The notes under the pieces are model-generated. The model searched no databases. It was not told the origin of the DNA and saw only the letters and a program-made list of their open reading frames with translations. A DNA stretch of 64,000 nucleotides from positions 744,001 through 808,000 of the forward strand of contig NZ_BMSF01000001.1 in the NCBI RefSeq assembly GCF_014649015.1. Reading direction: 5' to 3'. Position numbers and translations under genes: made by a program. This document shows, one piece after another, positions 17,544 through 24,927 of the stretch. The stretch comes from Streptomyces narbonensis. GTDB lineage: Bacteria; Actinomycetota; Actinomycetes; Streptomycetales; Streptomycetaceae. The first letter of the stretch is position 1; every line of letters starts with the position of its first letter.

Positions 17544-18914
17544 ATGACCGCGGAAGCCATAGAGGCAAGCCCGGCCGGCCCCCGGCAGGGTGTCACCGCG
17601 GACGGTGACGGCCCGTTGCGGATCGCTCTCCTCACGTACAAGGGCAACCCCTTCTGCGGCGGTCAGGGCGTCTACGTCCGCCACCTCTCCCGCGAGCTCT
17701 CCCGCCTCGGTCACAGCGTCGAGGTCATCGGCTCCCAGCCGTACCCCACGCTCGACGACGGCGTACCGCTCACCGAGATCGCCAGCCTCGACCTCTACCG
17801 CTCGCCGGACCCCTTCCGGACGCCGAAGCGCGAGGAGTACCGGGACTGGATCGACGGCCTCGAAGTCGCGACCATGTGGACCGGCGGCTTCCCCGAGCCG
17901 CTCACCTTCTCCCTGCGGGCCCGGCGCATGCTCGCCGCCCGCCGCGGGGACTTCGACGTCGTCCACGACAACCAGACCCTCGGGTACGGGCTCCTCGGCG
18001 GCCCCAAGGCCCTCGGCGCGCCGCTCGTCACCACGATCCACCACCCCATCACCGTCGACCGGCAGCTCGAACTCGACGCCGCCGCCGACTGGAAGCGCCG
18101 CGCCTCCGTCCGCCGCTGGTACGCCTTCACCCGCATGCAGAAGCGCGTGGCCCGCCGGTCGGAGTCCGTCCTCACCGTCTCCGGCACCTCCCGCCAGGAG
18201 ATCGTCGAGCACCTCGGCGTACGCGAGGACCGCATCCGGGTCGTCCACATCGGCGCCGACACCACGCTCTGGTCCCCGGACCCGGCCGTCGCCGAGGTCC
18301 CCGGCCGGATCGTCACGACCTCCAGCGCCGACGTCCCCCTCAAGGGTCTGGTCTTCCTGATCGAGGCGCTCGCCAAGCTCCGCACCGAACACCCCGACGC
18401 CCACCTCGTCGTCGTCGGCAAGCGCGCCGAGGACGGCCCCGTCGCCCAGGCCATCGAGCGGTACGGACTCGGCGGCGCCGTCGAGTTCGTCAAGGGCATC
18501 AGCGACGCCGAGCTCGTCGACCTCTACCGCTCCGCCCAGGTCGCCTGCGTCCCCTCCCTCTACGAGGGCTTCTCGCTGCCCGCGGCCGAGGGCATGGCCA
18601 CCGGCACCCCTCTGGTCGCCACGACCGGCGGCGCGATCCCCGAGGTCGCGGGAGCCGACGGCGAGACCTGCCTGGCGGTGCCCCCGGGCGACGCGGGCGC
18701 GCTGGCGGCGGCGCTCGGCCGGGTGCTCGGCGACCGTGAACTCCGGGCGCGGCTCGGTGCGGCGGGGCGGGCCAGGGTCCTGGACCGCTTCACCTGGGCC
18801 CGCGCGGCCCAGGGGACCGCCGAGCTCTACCGCGAGGCCGTCGCCCGCCAAGGCGCGATCCGGGCCACCGGCCAGGGCGCCCGGCCAGGCGCCCGCCAGG
18901 GCCTCCGCGGGTGA
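17544..18914 (+). CDS. GT4-family glycosyltransferase
   Basis: 456 residues with a two-domain GT-B fold. The N-terminal domain starts LRIALLTYKGNPFCGGQGVYVRHLSREL (Gly-rich loop seen as CGGQGVYV). The C-terminal domain has VTTSSADVPLKG, HLVVVGKRAEDG and the nucleotide-sugar motif PSLYEGFSLPAAEGMA with the EX7E spacing. The tail from about residue 435 is a low-complexity Gly/Arg/Gln stretch. It is the first gene of a three-gene operon with a methyltransferase and a prenyltransferase-like protein, behind a KstR-type box. Acceptor unknown; a lipid, steroid or polyprenyl acceptor would fit the context. Confidence 0.85.
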   Translation: MTAEAIEASPAGPRQGVTADGDGPLRIALLTYKGNPFCGGQGVYVRHLSRELSRLGHSVEVIGSQPYPTLDDGVPLTEIASLDLYRSPDPFRTPKREEYRDWIDGLEVATMWTGGFPEPLTFSLRARRMLAARRGDFDVVHDNQTLGYGLLGGPKALGAPLVTTIHHPITVDRQLELDAAADWKRRASVRRWYAFTRMQKRVARRSESVLTVSGTSRQEIVEHLGVREDRIRVVHIGADTTLWSPDPAVAEVPGRIVTTSSADVPLKGLVFLIEALAKLRTEHPDAHLVVVGKRAEDGPVAQAIERYGLGGAVEFVKGISDAELVDLYRSAQVACVPSLYEGFSLPAAEGMATGTPLVATTGGAIPEVAGADGETCLAVPPGDAGALAAALGRVLGDRELRARLGAAGRARVLDRFTWARAAQGTAELYREAVARQGAIRATGQGARPGARQGLRG

Positions 18915-18993
18915 CCACCGCGCCCGAGGGCCCGGCCCATCAGCTTCCGTCCCACCCGCACCACCCCCGTCCCGACCGCGAAGGCAGGCCCTC

Positions 18994-19728
18994 GTGCTGA
19001 CCGTCGACTTCACCCGCTTCCCGCTCGCCCCCGGCGACCGCGTGCTCGATCTGGGCTGCGGTGCGGGCCGGCACGCCTTCGAGTGCTACCGGCGCGGCGC
19101 CCAGGTCGTGGCCCTCGACCAGAACGGCGAGGAGATCCGCGAGGTCGCCAAGTGGTTCGCGGCGATGAAGGAGGCCGGCGAGGCCCCCGCCGGGGCGACC
19201 GCCACGGCCATGGAGGGCGACGCCCTCAACCTGCCCTTCCCCGACGAGTCCTTCGACGTCGTGATCATCTCCGAGGTCATGGAGCACATCCCGGACGACA
19301 AGGGCGTCCTCGCCGAGATGGTCCGCGTCCTCAAGCCCGGCGGCCGGATCGCGATCACCGTCCCCCGCTACGGCCCCGAGAAGATCTGCTGGGCGCTCTC
19401 CGACGAGTACCACGAGGTCGAGGGCGGCCACATCCGCATCTACAAGGCCGACGAGCTCCTCGCCAAGATCCGGCAGGCCGGCCTCAAGCCGTACGGCACC
19501 CACCACGCGCACGCCCTGCACGCCCCGTACTGGTGGCTGAAGTGCGCCTTCGGCGTCGACAACGACAAGGCCCTGCCGGTCCGCGCCTACCACAAGCTCC
19601 TGGTCTGGGACATCATGAAGAAGCCCGCCCTGACCCGGATCACCGAGCAGCTGCTCAACCCGGTCGTCGGCAAGAGCTTCGTGGCGTACGCGACCAAGCC
19701 CCACCTCCCCAAGGCCGACGCCAAGTGA
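18994..19728 (+). CDS. Class I SAM-dependent methyltransferase
   Basis: 244 residues. The SAM-binding motifs are clear: motif I VLDLGCGAGRHAFE, motif II ALDQNGEEI, a post-II GDALNLPFPDESFD, and motif IV VVIISEVMEHIPDD followed by LKPGGRIAITVPRYGP. The C-terminal half is rich in aromatic residues (HAPYWWLKCAFG), suggesting a hydrophobic substrate. The GTG start was chosen because the fold starts about 15 residues later and no earlier in-frame start has a ribosome site. It is 79 bases after the glycosyltransferase gene and its stop overlaps the next start as GTGA. Confidence 0.82.
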   Translation: MLTVDFTRFPLAPGDRVLDLGCGAGRHAFECYRRGAQVVALDQNGEEIREVAKWFAAMKEAGEAPAGATATAMEGDALNLPFPDESFDVVIISEVMEHIPDDKGVLAEMVRVLKPGGRIAITVPRYGPEKICWALSDEYHEVEGGHIRIYKADELLAKIRQAGLKPYGTHHAHALHAPYWWLKCAFGVDNDKALPVRAYHKLLVWDIMKKPALTRITEQLLNPVVGKSFVAYATKPHLPKADAK

Positions 19729-20816
19729 CGAGCCCCGAGCGGATCGCGGAGCACCTCGTCCTGCCCGGCGTGCTCACCGCGGAGCAGGCCGCCGAGACCG
19801 TCTCCGGGATACTCGCCGTCCAGCGCGAGGACGGGGCCGTGCCCTGGTTCCGGGGCCACCACCTCGACCCGTGGGACCACACCGAGGCCGCCATGGCCCT
19901 CGACGCGGCCGGCGAGCACGCCGCCGCGGCCCGCGCCTACGAGTGGCTCGCCCGCCACCAGAACGCCGACGGCTCCTGGTTCGCGGCCTACCACGACGGC
20001 GACCCGGACGACGTCACCGACCGGAGCCGGGAGTCCAACTTCGTCGCGTACATAGCCGTCGGCGTCTGGCACCACTACCTGTCCACCGGTGACGACGCCT
20101 TCCTCGACCGGATGTGGCCCGTCGTCTACGCGGCCGTCGAGTTCGTCCTCGGACTCCAGCAGCCCGGCGGCCAGATCGGCTGGAAGCGCGAGCCCTCCGG
20201 CGAGGCCGTGAACGACGCGCTCCTCACCGGCTCGTCCTCCATCCACCAGGCGCTGCGCTGCGCCCTCGCCATCGCCGAGGTCCGCGAGGAGTCGCAGCCC
20301 GACTGGGAGCTGGCGACGGGCGCGCTCGGCCACGCGATCCGCCGGCACCCCGAGCGCTTCCTCGACAAGTCCCGCTACTCGATGGACTGGTACTACCCGG
20401 TCCTCGGCGGCGCGGTCACCGGCCCCGAGGCCACGGCCCGGATCGAGGCCGCCTGGGACGCCTTCGTCGTGCCCGGCCTCGGTGTCCGCTGCGTGATCCC
20501 CAACCCGTGGGTCACCGGCGGCGAGTCCTGCGAACTGGCCCTCACCCTCTGGGCGATGGGCGAGTCGGACCGGGCCCTGACGATCCTCCAGGACATCGGC
20601 CACCTGCGCGCCGAGAACGGCATGTACTGGACGGGGTACGTCTTCGAGGGCGAGACGGAGAGCGACAAGGCCGTGTGGCCGGAGGAGCAGACCGCCTGGA
20701 CCGCGGGCTCGCTGCTGCTCGCGGTGGCGGCGCTCGGCGGGGAAGAGGCGACGGTCGCCGTCTTCGGCGGCGAGCGCCTCCCCACCGGCCTCGAACCGGA
20801 CTGCTGCGGGAGCTGA
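19725..20816 (+). CDS. Prenyltransferase/squalene-cyclase-like alpha/alpha-toroid protein
   Basis: 363 residues with repeated helix-hairpin units: VQREDGAVPWFRGHH, HQNADGSWFAAYHDGD, QQPGGQIGWK and a C-terminal ENGMYWTGYVFEGE. It lacks a signal peptide and the DxDD motif of squalene-hopene cyclases. Conserved acidic/aromatic patches (DPWDHTEAAMALD, SRYSMDWYYPVL, EEQTAWTAGSLLLA) line the expected cavity. Such proteins beside a GT4 and a methyltransferase are found in many actinomycetes, with no established function that I can name. The GTG start overlaps the methyltransferase stop, giving tight coupling. Confidence 0.75.
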   Translation: MTSPERIAEHLVLPGVLTAEQAAETVSGILAVQREDGAVPWFRGHHLDPWDHTEAAMALDAAGEHAAAARAYEWLARHQNADGSWFAAYHDGDPDDVTDRSRESNFVAYIAVGVWHHYLSTGDDAFLDRMWPVVYAAVEFVLGLQQPGGQIGWKREPSGEAVNDALLTGSSSIHQALRCALAIAEVREESQPDWELATGALGHAIRRHPERFLDKSRYSMDWYYPVLGGAVTGPEATARIEAAWDAFVVPGLGVRCVIPNPWVTGGESCELALTLWAMGESDRALTILQDIGHLRAENGMYWTGYVFEGETESDKAVWPEEQTAWTAGSLLLAVAALGGEEATVAVFGGERLPTGLEPDCCGS

Positions 20817-20835
20817 CGGCGGCCGGACGGCAGGC

Positions 20836-21024
20836 CGTTCCGTACGCGAGCCTGTGCCGGATCCGTACGGGGCCTGTGCCGGCTCTCCGTACGGGGTCCT
20901 GCGCCGGATCCGTACGGACCCTTGTGCCGGCTCCGTACGGGGGCCTGTGCGGGCTCCCTCCGTACGGGGGGCCTGTGCGGGCTCCCTCCGTACGGGGGCT
21001 CTCCGCGTGGAACCCGTACGGAGT
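20836..21024. repeat. Degenerate repeats built around CCGTACGG
   Basis: After the prenyltransferase-like gene, a unit of the type CCTGTGCCGGCTCCGTACGG recurs about six times with variable length (22-28 bp), for example near 20851, 20873, 20898, 20920, 20944 and 20971. Each contains the palindromic octamer CCGTACGG. Because unit length varies, it is not coding. It could act as an intrinsic or factor-dependent stop for the operon, or simply be an expanded repeat. Confidence 0.65.
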
Positions 21025-21093
21025 CGCCCGGGTGGCGGACCTCCCGGGCCGGGGTGAGGCTGACGACGCCGCTACCCCCAGGGAGGTCCCGCC

Positions 21094-21669
21094 GTGCCCC
21101 GAACCGCTCCCGAGTCCAGAAGGGTGTCCCGCCCCTTCACCCGGGGCGTCGTCGCCCTGGTGCTGTCCTGCACCCTGCTCCTGACGACTGCCGCCTGCGG
21201 CGACGACGACACGCAGAGCGCGAGCGCGGCCACGACCCCGACGGCCTCCGCCACCTTCGAGCAGCAGAAGCTGGCCAAGACCCGGTTCGTGGCCAACGCG
21301 GGGCTGGCGGCGGGTGCCGCGTACCAGTGGATCGTGAAGCCGTACCGCGCGGGCAAGTTCACGAAGGGCGCGGACGGGCGGACGATCGCCCTCGTGAAGG
21401 CGGGCCTCGCGGGCGCGTTCACCTACAACCGGCTCAAGGCGGCGGTGAACAACGCCAAGGGCGACCCGCTCCTCTCCAAGGCGGTCGCGCCGCTCTCGGC
21501 CGGCATCGAGTCGCTCAAGGACCTCGGGACCAAGCTCCGGAAGGGCGAGGCGGGTGCCGCGGACGTCGGCGCCTTCGAGTCCGTCATCAACAGCGTCAAG
21601 GACGCGGGCAAGAGCGCCGGCGCCGAGGTGGTCGACCAGGTGCCCAGTACGTCCCAGCTCGGCGGATAG
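21094..21669 (+). CDS. Putative lipoprotein of unknown function
   Basis: 191 residues. A lipoprotein signal (RGVVALVLSCTLLLTTAAC) ends in a lipobox Cys followed by GDDDTQ, which favours outer-face retention. The mature part is helical and basic, with FVANAGLAAGAAYQWIVKPYRAGKF and a repeat-like AGLAGAFTYNRLKAAV. No known domain. GTG start with GGGAGG seven bases upstream. It is separated from the operon before it by the CCGTACGG repeats and faces the convergent LLM oxidoreductase gene. Confidence 0.72.
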   Translation: MPRTAPESRRVSRPFTRGVVALVLSCTLLLTTAACGDDDTQSASAATTPTASATFEQQKLAKTRFVANAGLAAGAAYQWIVKPYRAGKFTKGADGRTIALVKAGLAGAFTYNRLKAAVNNAKGDPLLSKAVAPLSAGIESLKDLGTKLRKGEAGAADVGAFESVINSVKDAGKSAGAEVVDQVPSTSQLGG

Positions 21670-21707
21670 GGGCGGAGCTCCGGTCAGGAGTTCAGTAATT
21701 CAGCAGC

Positions 21708-22718
21708 TCAGCAGTTCAGCTCCGCCAGGACGCGGAGCGTCGCGGGGTCCGGTGAGGTGACCAGCAGGTCCGTCACAGGGCCCCGCCGCCATGCGTCGAG
21801 GCGTTCGGCGATCCGCTCGCGCGGGCCGACGAGCGAGATCTCGTCGGCGAAGGCGTCCGGGACGGCGAGCACCGCCTCCTCGCGCCGTCCCGCCGCGAAC
21901 AGCTCCTGGATGCGGGCGGCCTCCTTCCCGTACCCCATGCGTCCCATGAGGTCGGCGTGGAAGTTGCGGGCGGCGTGCCCCATGCCGCCGATGTAGAAGC
22001 CGAGCATCGCCTTCACGGGCAGCAGCCCGGCCGTCACGTCCTCGCAGAGCTGCGCGCGGACCATCGGCGCGACGGTGAAGCCCTCGGGGAGCGTCCCGGG
22101 CAGCGCGTACACCTCGGCCCAGCGGTCCGGGGACCAGTAGAGCGGCAGCCAGCCGTCGGCGATGGTGAGGGTCTGCGCGATGTTCTTCGGGCCCTCGGCG
22201 CCCAGGAGGATCGGGAGATCCGCCCGGAGGGGGTGGGTGATCGGCTTGAGGGCCTTGCCGAGGCCGGTGCCGTCCTCGCCGGCGTACGGGTGGGAGTGGA
22301 AGTGCCCGTCGAGCGTGACGGGTCCCTCGCGGCGCAGGACCTGGCGGATCACGTCCACGTACTCGCGGGTGGCGGTCAGCGGGGAGCGGGGGAAGGGGCG
22401 GCCGTACCAGCCCTCGACGACCTGCGGCCCGGAGAGGCCGAGCCCGAGCATCATCCGCCCGCCGGAGAGGTGGTCGAGCGTGAGGGCGTGCATCGCGGTC
22501 GCCGTCGGGGTGCGGGCGGCCATCTGCGCGACGGCCGTCCCGAGCCTGATGCGCGAGGTGTGCGCGGCGATCCAGGTCAGCGCGGTGAAGGCGTCGGAGC
22601 CCCAGGCCTCCGCCGTCCACACGGAGTCGTAGCCGAGCCGCTCTGCCTCGCGGGCGAGGTCCAGGTGGGCGGCGGAGGGGCCGCGGCCCCAGTAGCCGAG
22701 GGCGAGTCCTAGGCGCAT
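21708..22718 (-). CDS. LLM-class F420-dependent oxidoreductase
   Basis: 336 residues from ATG 22718 (GAAAGG upstream); the frame is open further but MRLGLALGYWGRG is the family start. TIM-barrel luciferase-like features are LDLAREAERLGYDSVWTAEAWGSDAF, LGTAVAQMAARTP, LDHLSGGRMMLGLGLSGPQVVEGWYGRPF and a later GAEGPKN. Such enzymes use F420 or FMN to oxidise or reduce diverse substrates, and are frequent in mycobacterial and Streptomyces sterol clusters. The 15-bp CTGACG palindrome lies 12 bases upstream of the start, linking the gene to the acyl-CoA genes at 32.6 and 40.9 kb. Confidence 0.85.
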   Translation of the reverse strand: MRLGLALGYWGRGPSAAHLDLAREAERLGYDSVWTAEAWGSDAFTALTWIAAHTSRIRLGTAVAQMAARTPTATAMHALTLDHLSGGRMMLGLGLSGPQVVEGWYGRPFPRSPLTATREYVDVIRQVLRREGPVTLDGHFHSHPYAGEDGTGLGKALKPITHPLRADLPILLGAEGPKNIAQTLTIADGWLPLYWSPDRWAEVYALPGTLPEGFTVAPMVRAQLCEDVTAGLLPVKAMLGFYIGGMGHAARNFHADLMGRMGYGKEAARIQELFAAGRREEAVLAVPDAFADEISLVGPRERIAERLDAWRRGPVTDLLVTSPDPATLRVLAELNC

Positions 22719-22730
22719 GCCGAGACCTTT

Positions 22731-22745
22731 CTGACGATCCGTCAG
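22731..22745. promoter_or_regulatory. 15-bp CTGACG palindrome at the LLM oxidoreductase promoter
   Basis: CTGACGATCCGTCAG has perfect 6-base arms around ATC. It is 12 bases upstream of the ATG, where a repressor would block transcription or elongation. It is one of five related sites in the window. Confidence 0.62.
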
Positions 22746-22774
22746 CTCACTTCCCGGGACGGGACTGTACGCCA

Positions 22775-22814
22775 ACGGCCCCCCGCCCGGAAGGGATTCC
22801 GGACGAGGGGCCGT
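22775..22814 (-). terminator. Hairpin after the DUF5336 gene
   Basis: ACGGCCCC (22775-22782) pairs with GGGGCCGT (22807-22814) across a GC-rich loop. It lies 19 bases beyond the stop of the leftward DUF5336 gene. Confidence 0.6.
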
Positions 22815-22832
22815 CGTGTGGGCGCTACGGGG

Positions 22833-23711
22833 TCAGCCGCGCTGGATGCCCGTGGTGTCCTGCAGGACGCCACGGCGGCCGTCCTGCGTCTGGGCCACCA
22901 GGGCCGGGCCGCGCTGCTCGACCGCCAGGTACCAGGTACCGGGGGCCAGTTCGGCGATCGGGGCCTGCGAGCCGTCCTCCGCGTAGAGCGGGCGGGCGAC
23001 CGGGACCGCGAACCAGAACGGCGCGAAGTCCCCGGCGGGCTGCGCCGCCTGGGGCTGCGGGGCCGGGACGGCGGCCTGCGGCTCCGGGGCGTGCGGCTGC
23101 GGAGCGTGCGGCTGAGGGGCGCCCTGCGCACCGAACGGCTGGCCCGCACCGTGCGACGGGTCCTGCGGCGCGCCGGCACCGAACTGCTGCTGCGCACCCG
23201 GGTAGCCGTAGCCGCCGGGGACGCCCGGCTGACCCGGCTGACCGGGCTGCATGCCGTACGGCTGCGGGGTCTGCGGGCTCGGCGCGCCCACGAGCGGGGC
23301 CTTGAGGGCGGGCACCAGCGGACCGGCGACGGCGGCACCGGCGAGCACGAGCGAGGCGATCAGGCCGAGGATGAGGCCGGCGCCCGCGTTGTTCGACTCG
23401 AAGATCCACATGAGCAGGTTCCAGGCGGCGGCGATGGTGAACGCGGTGCCGACCTGGCCCAGCTCAAGACCGGCCACCTTGCGCTGCTGCGGCAGGGCGC
23501 GGGAGGCGACGACCAGCGCGGCGCCGGCGAAGCCGAGGAAGAAGGCGCCCCAGCCGAGGTAGGACACCTCCCACGAGTTCGGGGTCTCGTACTGCTCGCA
23601 GAGCGCGTCGGGCCCGTCGCAGCCTGCGACACCCAGGAACGAGGCGATGAGCAGCACCACCGCTGCACCGATCAGCACGCCATCGCCTCGGGTGAGGGAG
23701 CGGATATTCAC
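22833..23711 (-). CDS. DUF5336-type four-helix membrane protein
   Basis: 292 residues. The first half contains four hydrophobic segments (GVLIGAAVVLLIASFLGVAG, VSYLGWGAFFLGFAGAALVV, AFTIAAAWNLLMWIF, LILGLIASLVLAGAAVAGPL), as in DUF5336 proteins. A Pro/Gln/Gly-rich cytoplasmic stretch of about 90 residues follows, with APQPHAPQPHAPEP repeats, then a short folded end (FWFAVPVARPLYAEDG, VLQDTTGIQRG). Function unknown. The GTG at 23711 has AAGGACT upstream; the longer frame starting at 23768 adds a charged leader without a ribosome site. Confidence 0.75.
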   Translation of the reverse strand: MNIRSLTRGDGVLIGAAVVLLIASFLGVAGCDGPDALCEQYETPNSWEVSYLGWGAFFLGFAGAALVVASRALPQQRKVAGLELGQVGTAFTIAAAWNLLMWIFESNNAGAGLILGLIASLVLAGAAVAGPLVPALKAPLVGAPSPQTPQPYGMQPGQPGQPGVPGGYGYPGAQQQFGAGAPQDPSHGAGQPFGAQGAPQPHAPQPHAPEPQAAVPAPQPQAAQPAGDFAPFWFAVPVARPLYAEDGSQAPIAELAPGTWYLAVEQRGPALVAQTQDGRRGVLQDTTGIQRG

Positions 23712-23823
23712 GTAAGAGTCCTTCGTCGGGTCGTCGTCGCGTCGTCGTCGCGTCGGGCTGGCGCTCAAGGTCGTGGCACGGGGGCGGCCCCATGTTACGG
23801 AGCGAATCTATCGCTCGCCGGTT

Positions 23824-24765
23824 CTACCCGTTGAGGTAGGTGGCGATGCCGTCCGCGATGCCCTGGGCGGCCTTCTGTCGCCATGCCGCCGATGTCAGCA
23901 GCGCGGCGTCCTTCGGATCACGCATATTGCCGCATTCGACGAAGACCTTGGGCACGGTTGAGAGATTCAGGCCGCCGAGGTCCTTGCGGACGTCCAACCC
24001 CGTACCTCCGCCGAGGTAGTTGGAGGGCTTCGTCCCGGTCGCGCGGGCGAAGCGGTCGGCGACGGCCTCCCCCAGCTCACGGGAAGGGCCGACGATCGGA
24101 CCGGTGTCCGCCGCGCCGGAGCTCACGCGTGCGGGAAGGATCACATGGAAGCCGCGGTTGCCGACGGCCGAGCCGTCCGCGTGGACGGAGACGACCGCGT
24201 CGGCGCGGGCCGCGTTGCCGATCGCGGCCCGCTCGTCGATGCAGGGGCCCCAGGGGCGGTCGGCGTCGTGGGTGAGGACCACCTTCGCGCCGCGCGCGGT
24301 GAGGAGGTCCCGCAGCCGGTGCGAGACGTCCAGGGTGAAGTCGGCCTCCGTGTACGCGGCCTTCGAGGCGGTGCCGTTCGTGGACGTGCCGGTGGTGTCG
24401 CATTCCTTGCGGGCCGTGCCGATGTCCACCTTCGCGTTGATCTCCCGGGAGTGCCGGAAGTTCCCCGGGTTGTGGCCGGGGTCGACGACGACGGTCCGCC
24501 CGGCGAGGGAGCGGGACTCCTGCGACCCCGAGGGGGAGGAGGGGGCAGCGGTCGTCGGAGTCGCGGCGGAGGCGCCGGGTGTCGTGGGCGTGACGGGTGT
24601 GGTGCTGACGGCGGGTGGCGGAGTCTGCGTCGCGCCCTTCCCGGACGCGGCGGAGCCCTCGGAGGCCTGGGAGGCGCCGCAGCCGGCGAGCGCGGCGCAG
24701 CAGCCCGCGAGGGCCAGCGCGAGGGCGAGGGTACGGGGGGCGGTCTTCCGGTGGTCGTACGGCAC
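23824..24765 (-). CDS. N-acetylmuramoyl-L-alanine amidase (Amidase_3), lipoprotein
   Basis: 313 residues. A signal sequence with ALAGC lipobox is followed by a Ser/Thr/Pro-rich linker to about residue 85. The catalytic Amidase_3 domain has the first zinc His in VVVDPGHNPGN, an acidic ligand near the YTEADFTLDVS helix, the second His in VSVHADGS and the catalytic Glu in VFVECGNMRDPKDA. It should remove stem peptides from peptidoglycan. The layout matches mycobacterial Rv3717-like amidases. The protein is likely tethered outside the membrane. Upstream, the divergent 24928 gene shares a 160-bp promoter region. Confidence 0.87.
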   Translation of the reverse strand: MPYDHRKTAPRTLALALALAGCCAALAGCGASQASEGSAASGKGATQTPPPAVSTTPVTPTTPGASAATPTTAAPSSPSGSQESRSLAGRTVVVDPGHNPGNFRHSREINAKVDIGTARKECDTTGTSTNGTASKAAYTEADFTLDVSHRLRDLLTARGAKVVLTHDADRPWGPCIDERAAIGNAARADAVVSVHADGSAVGNRGFHVILPARVSSGAADTGPIVGPSRELGEAVADRFARATGTKPSNYLGGGTGLDVRKDLGGLNLSTVPKVFVECGNMRDPKDAALLTSAAWRQKAAQGIADGIATYLNG

Positions 24766-24927
24766 CCCGCGACTTTAGGCCCTGTAGGGGGTGAATGCCG
24801 GTAGCGGGTAGGTCGCAGCTTGGTCACCGGCTTCGCGGAACCGTGGACGCGTGTGCGTGGACGGTGAAGGGTAGGTGGAAGGAGTTGCGGTGGGGTGTCA
24901 CCGCGCATTGGCCCACGAGGGGGAACC

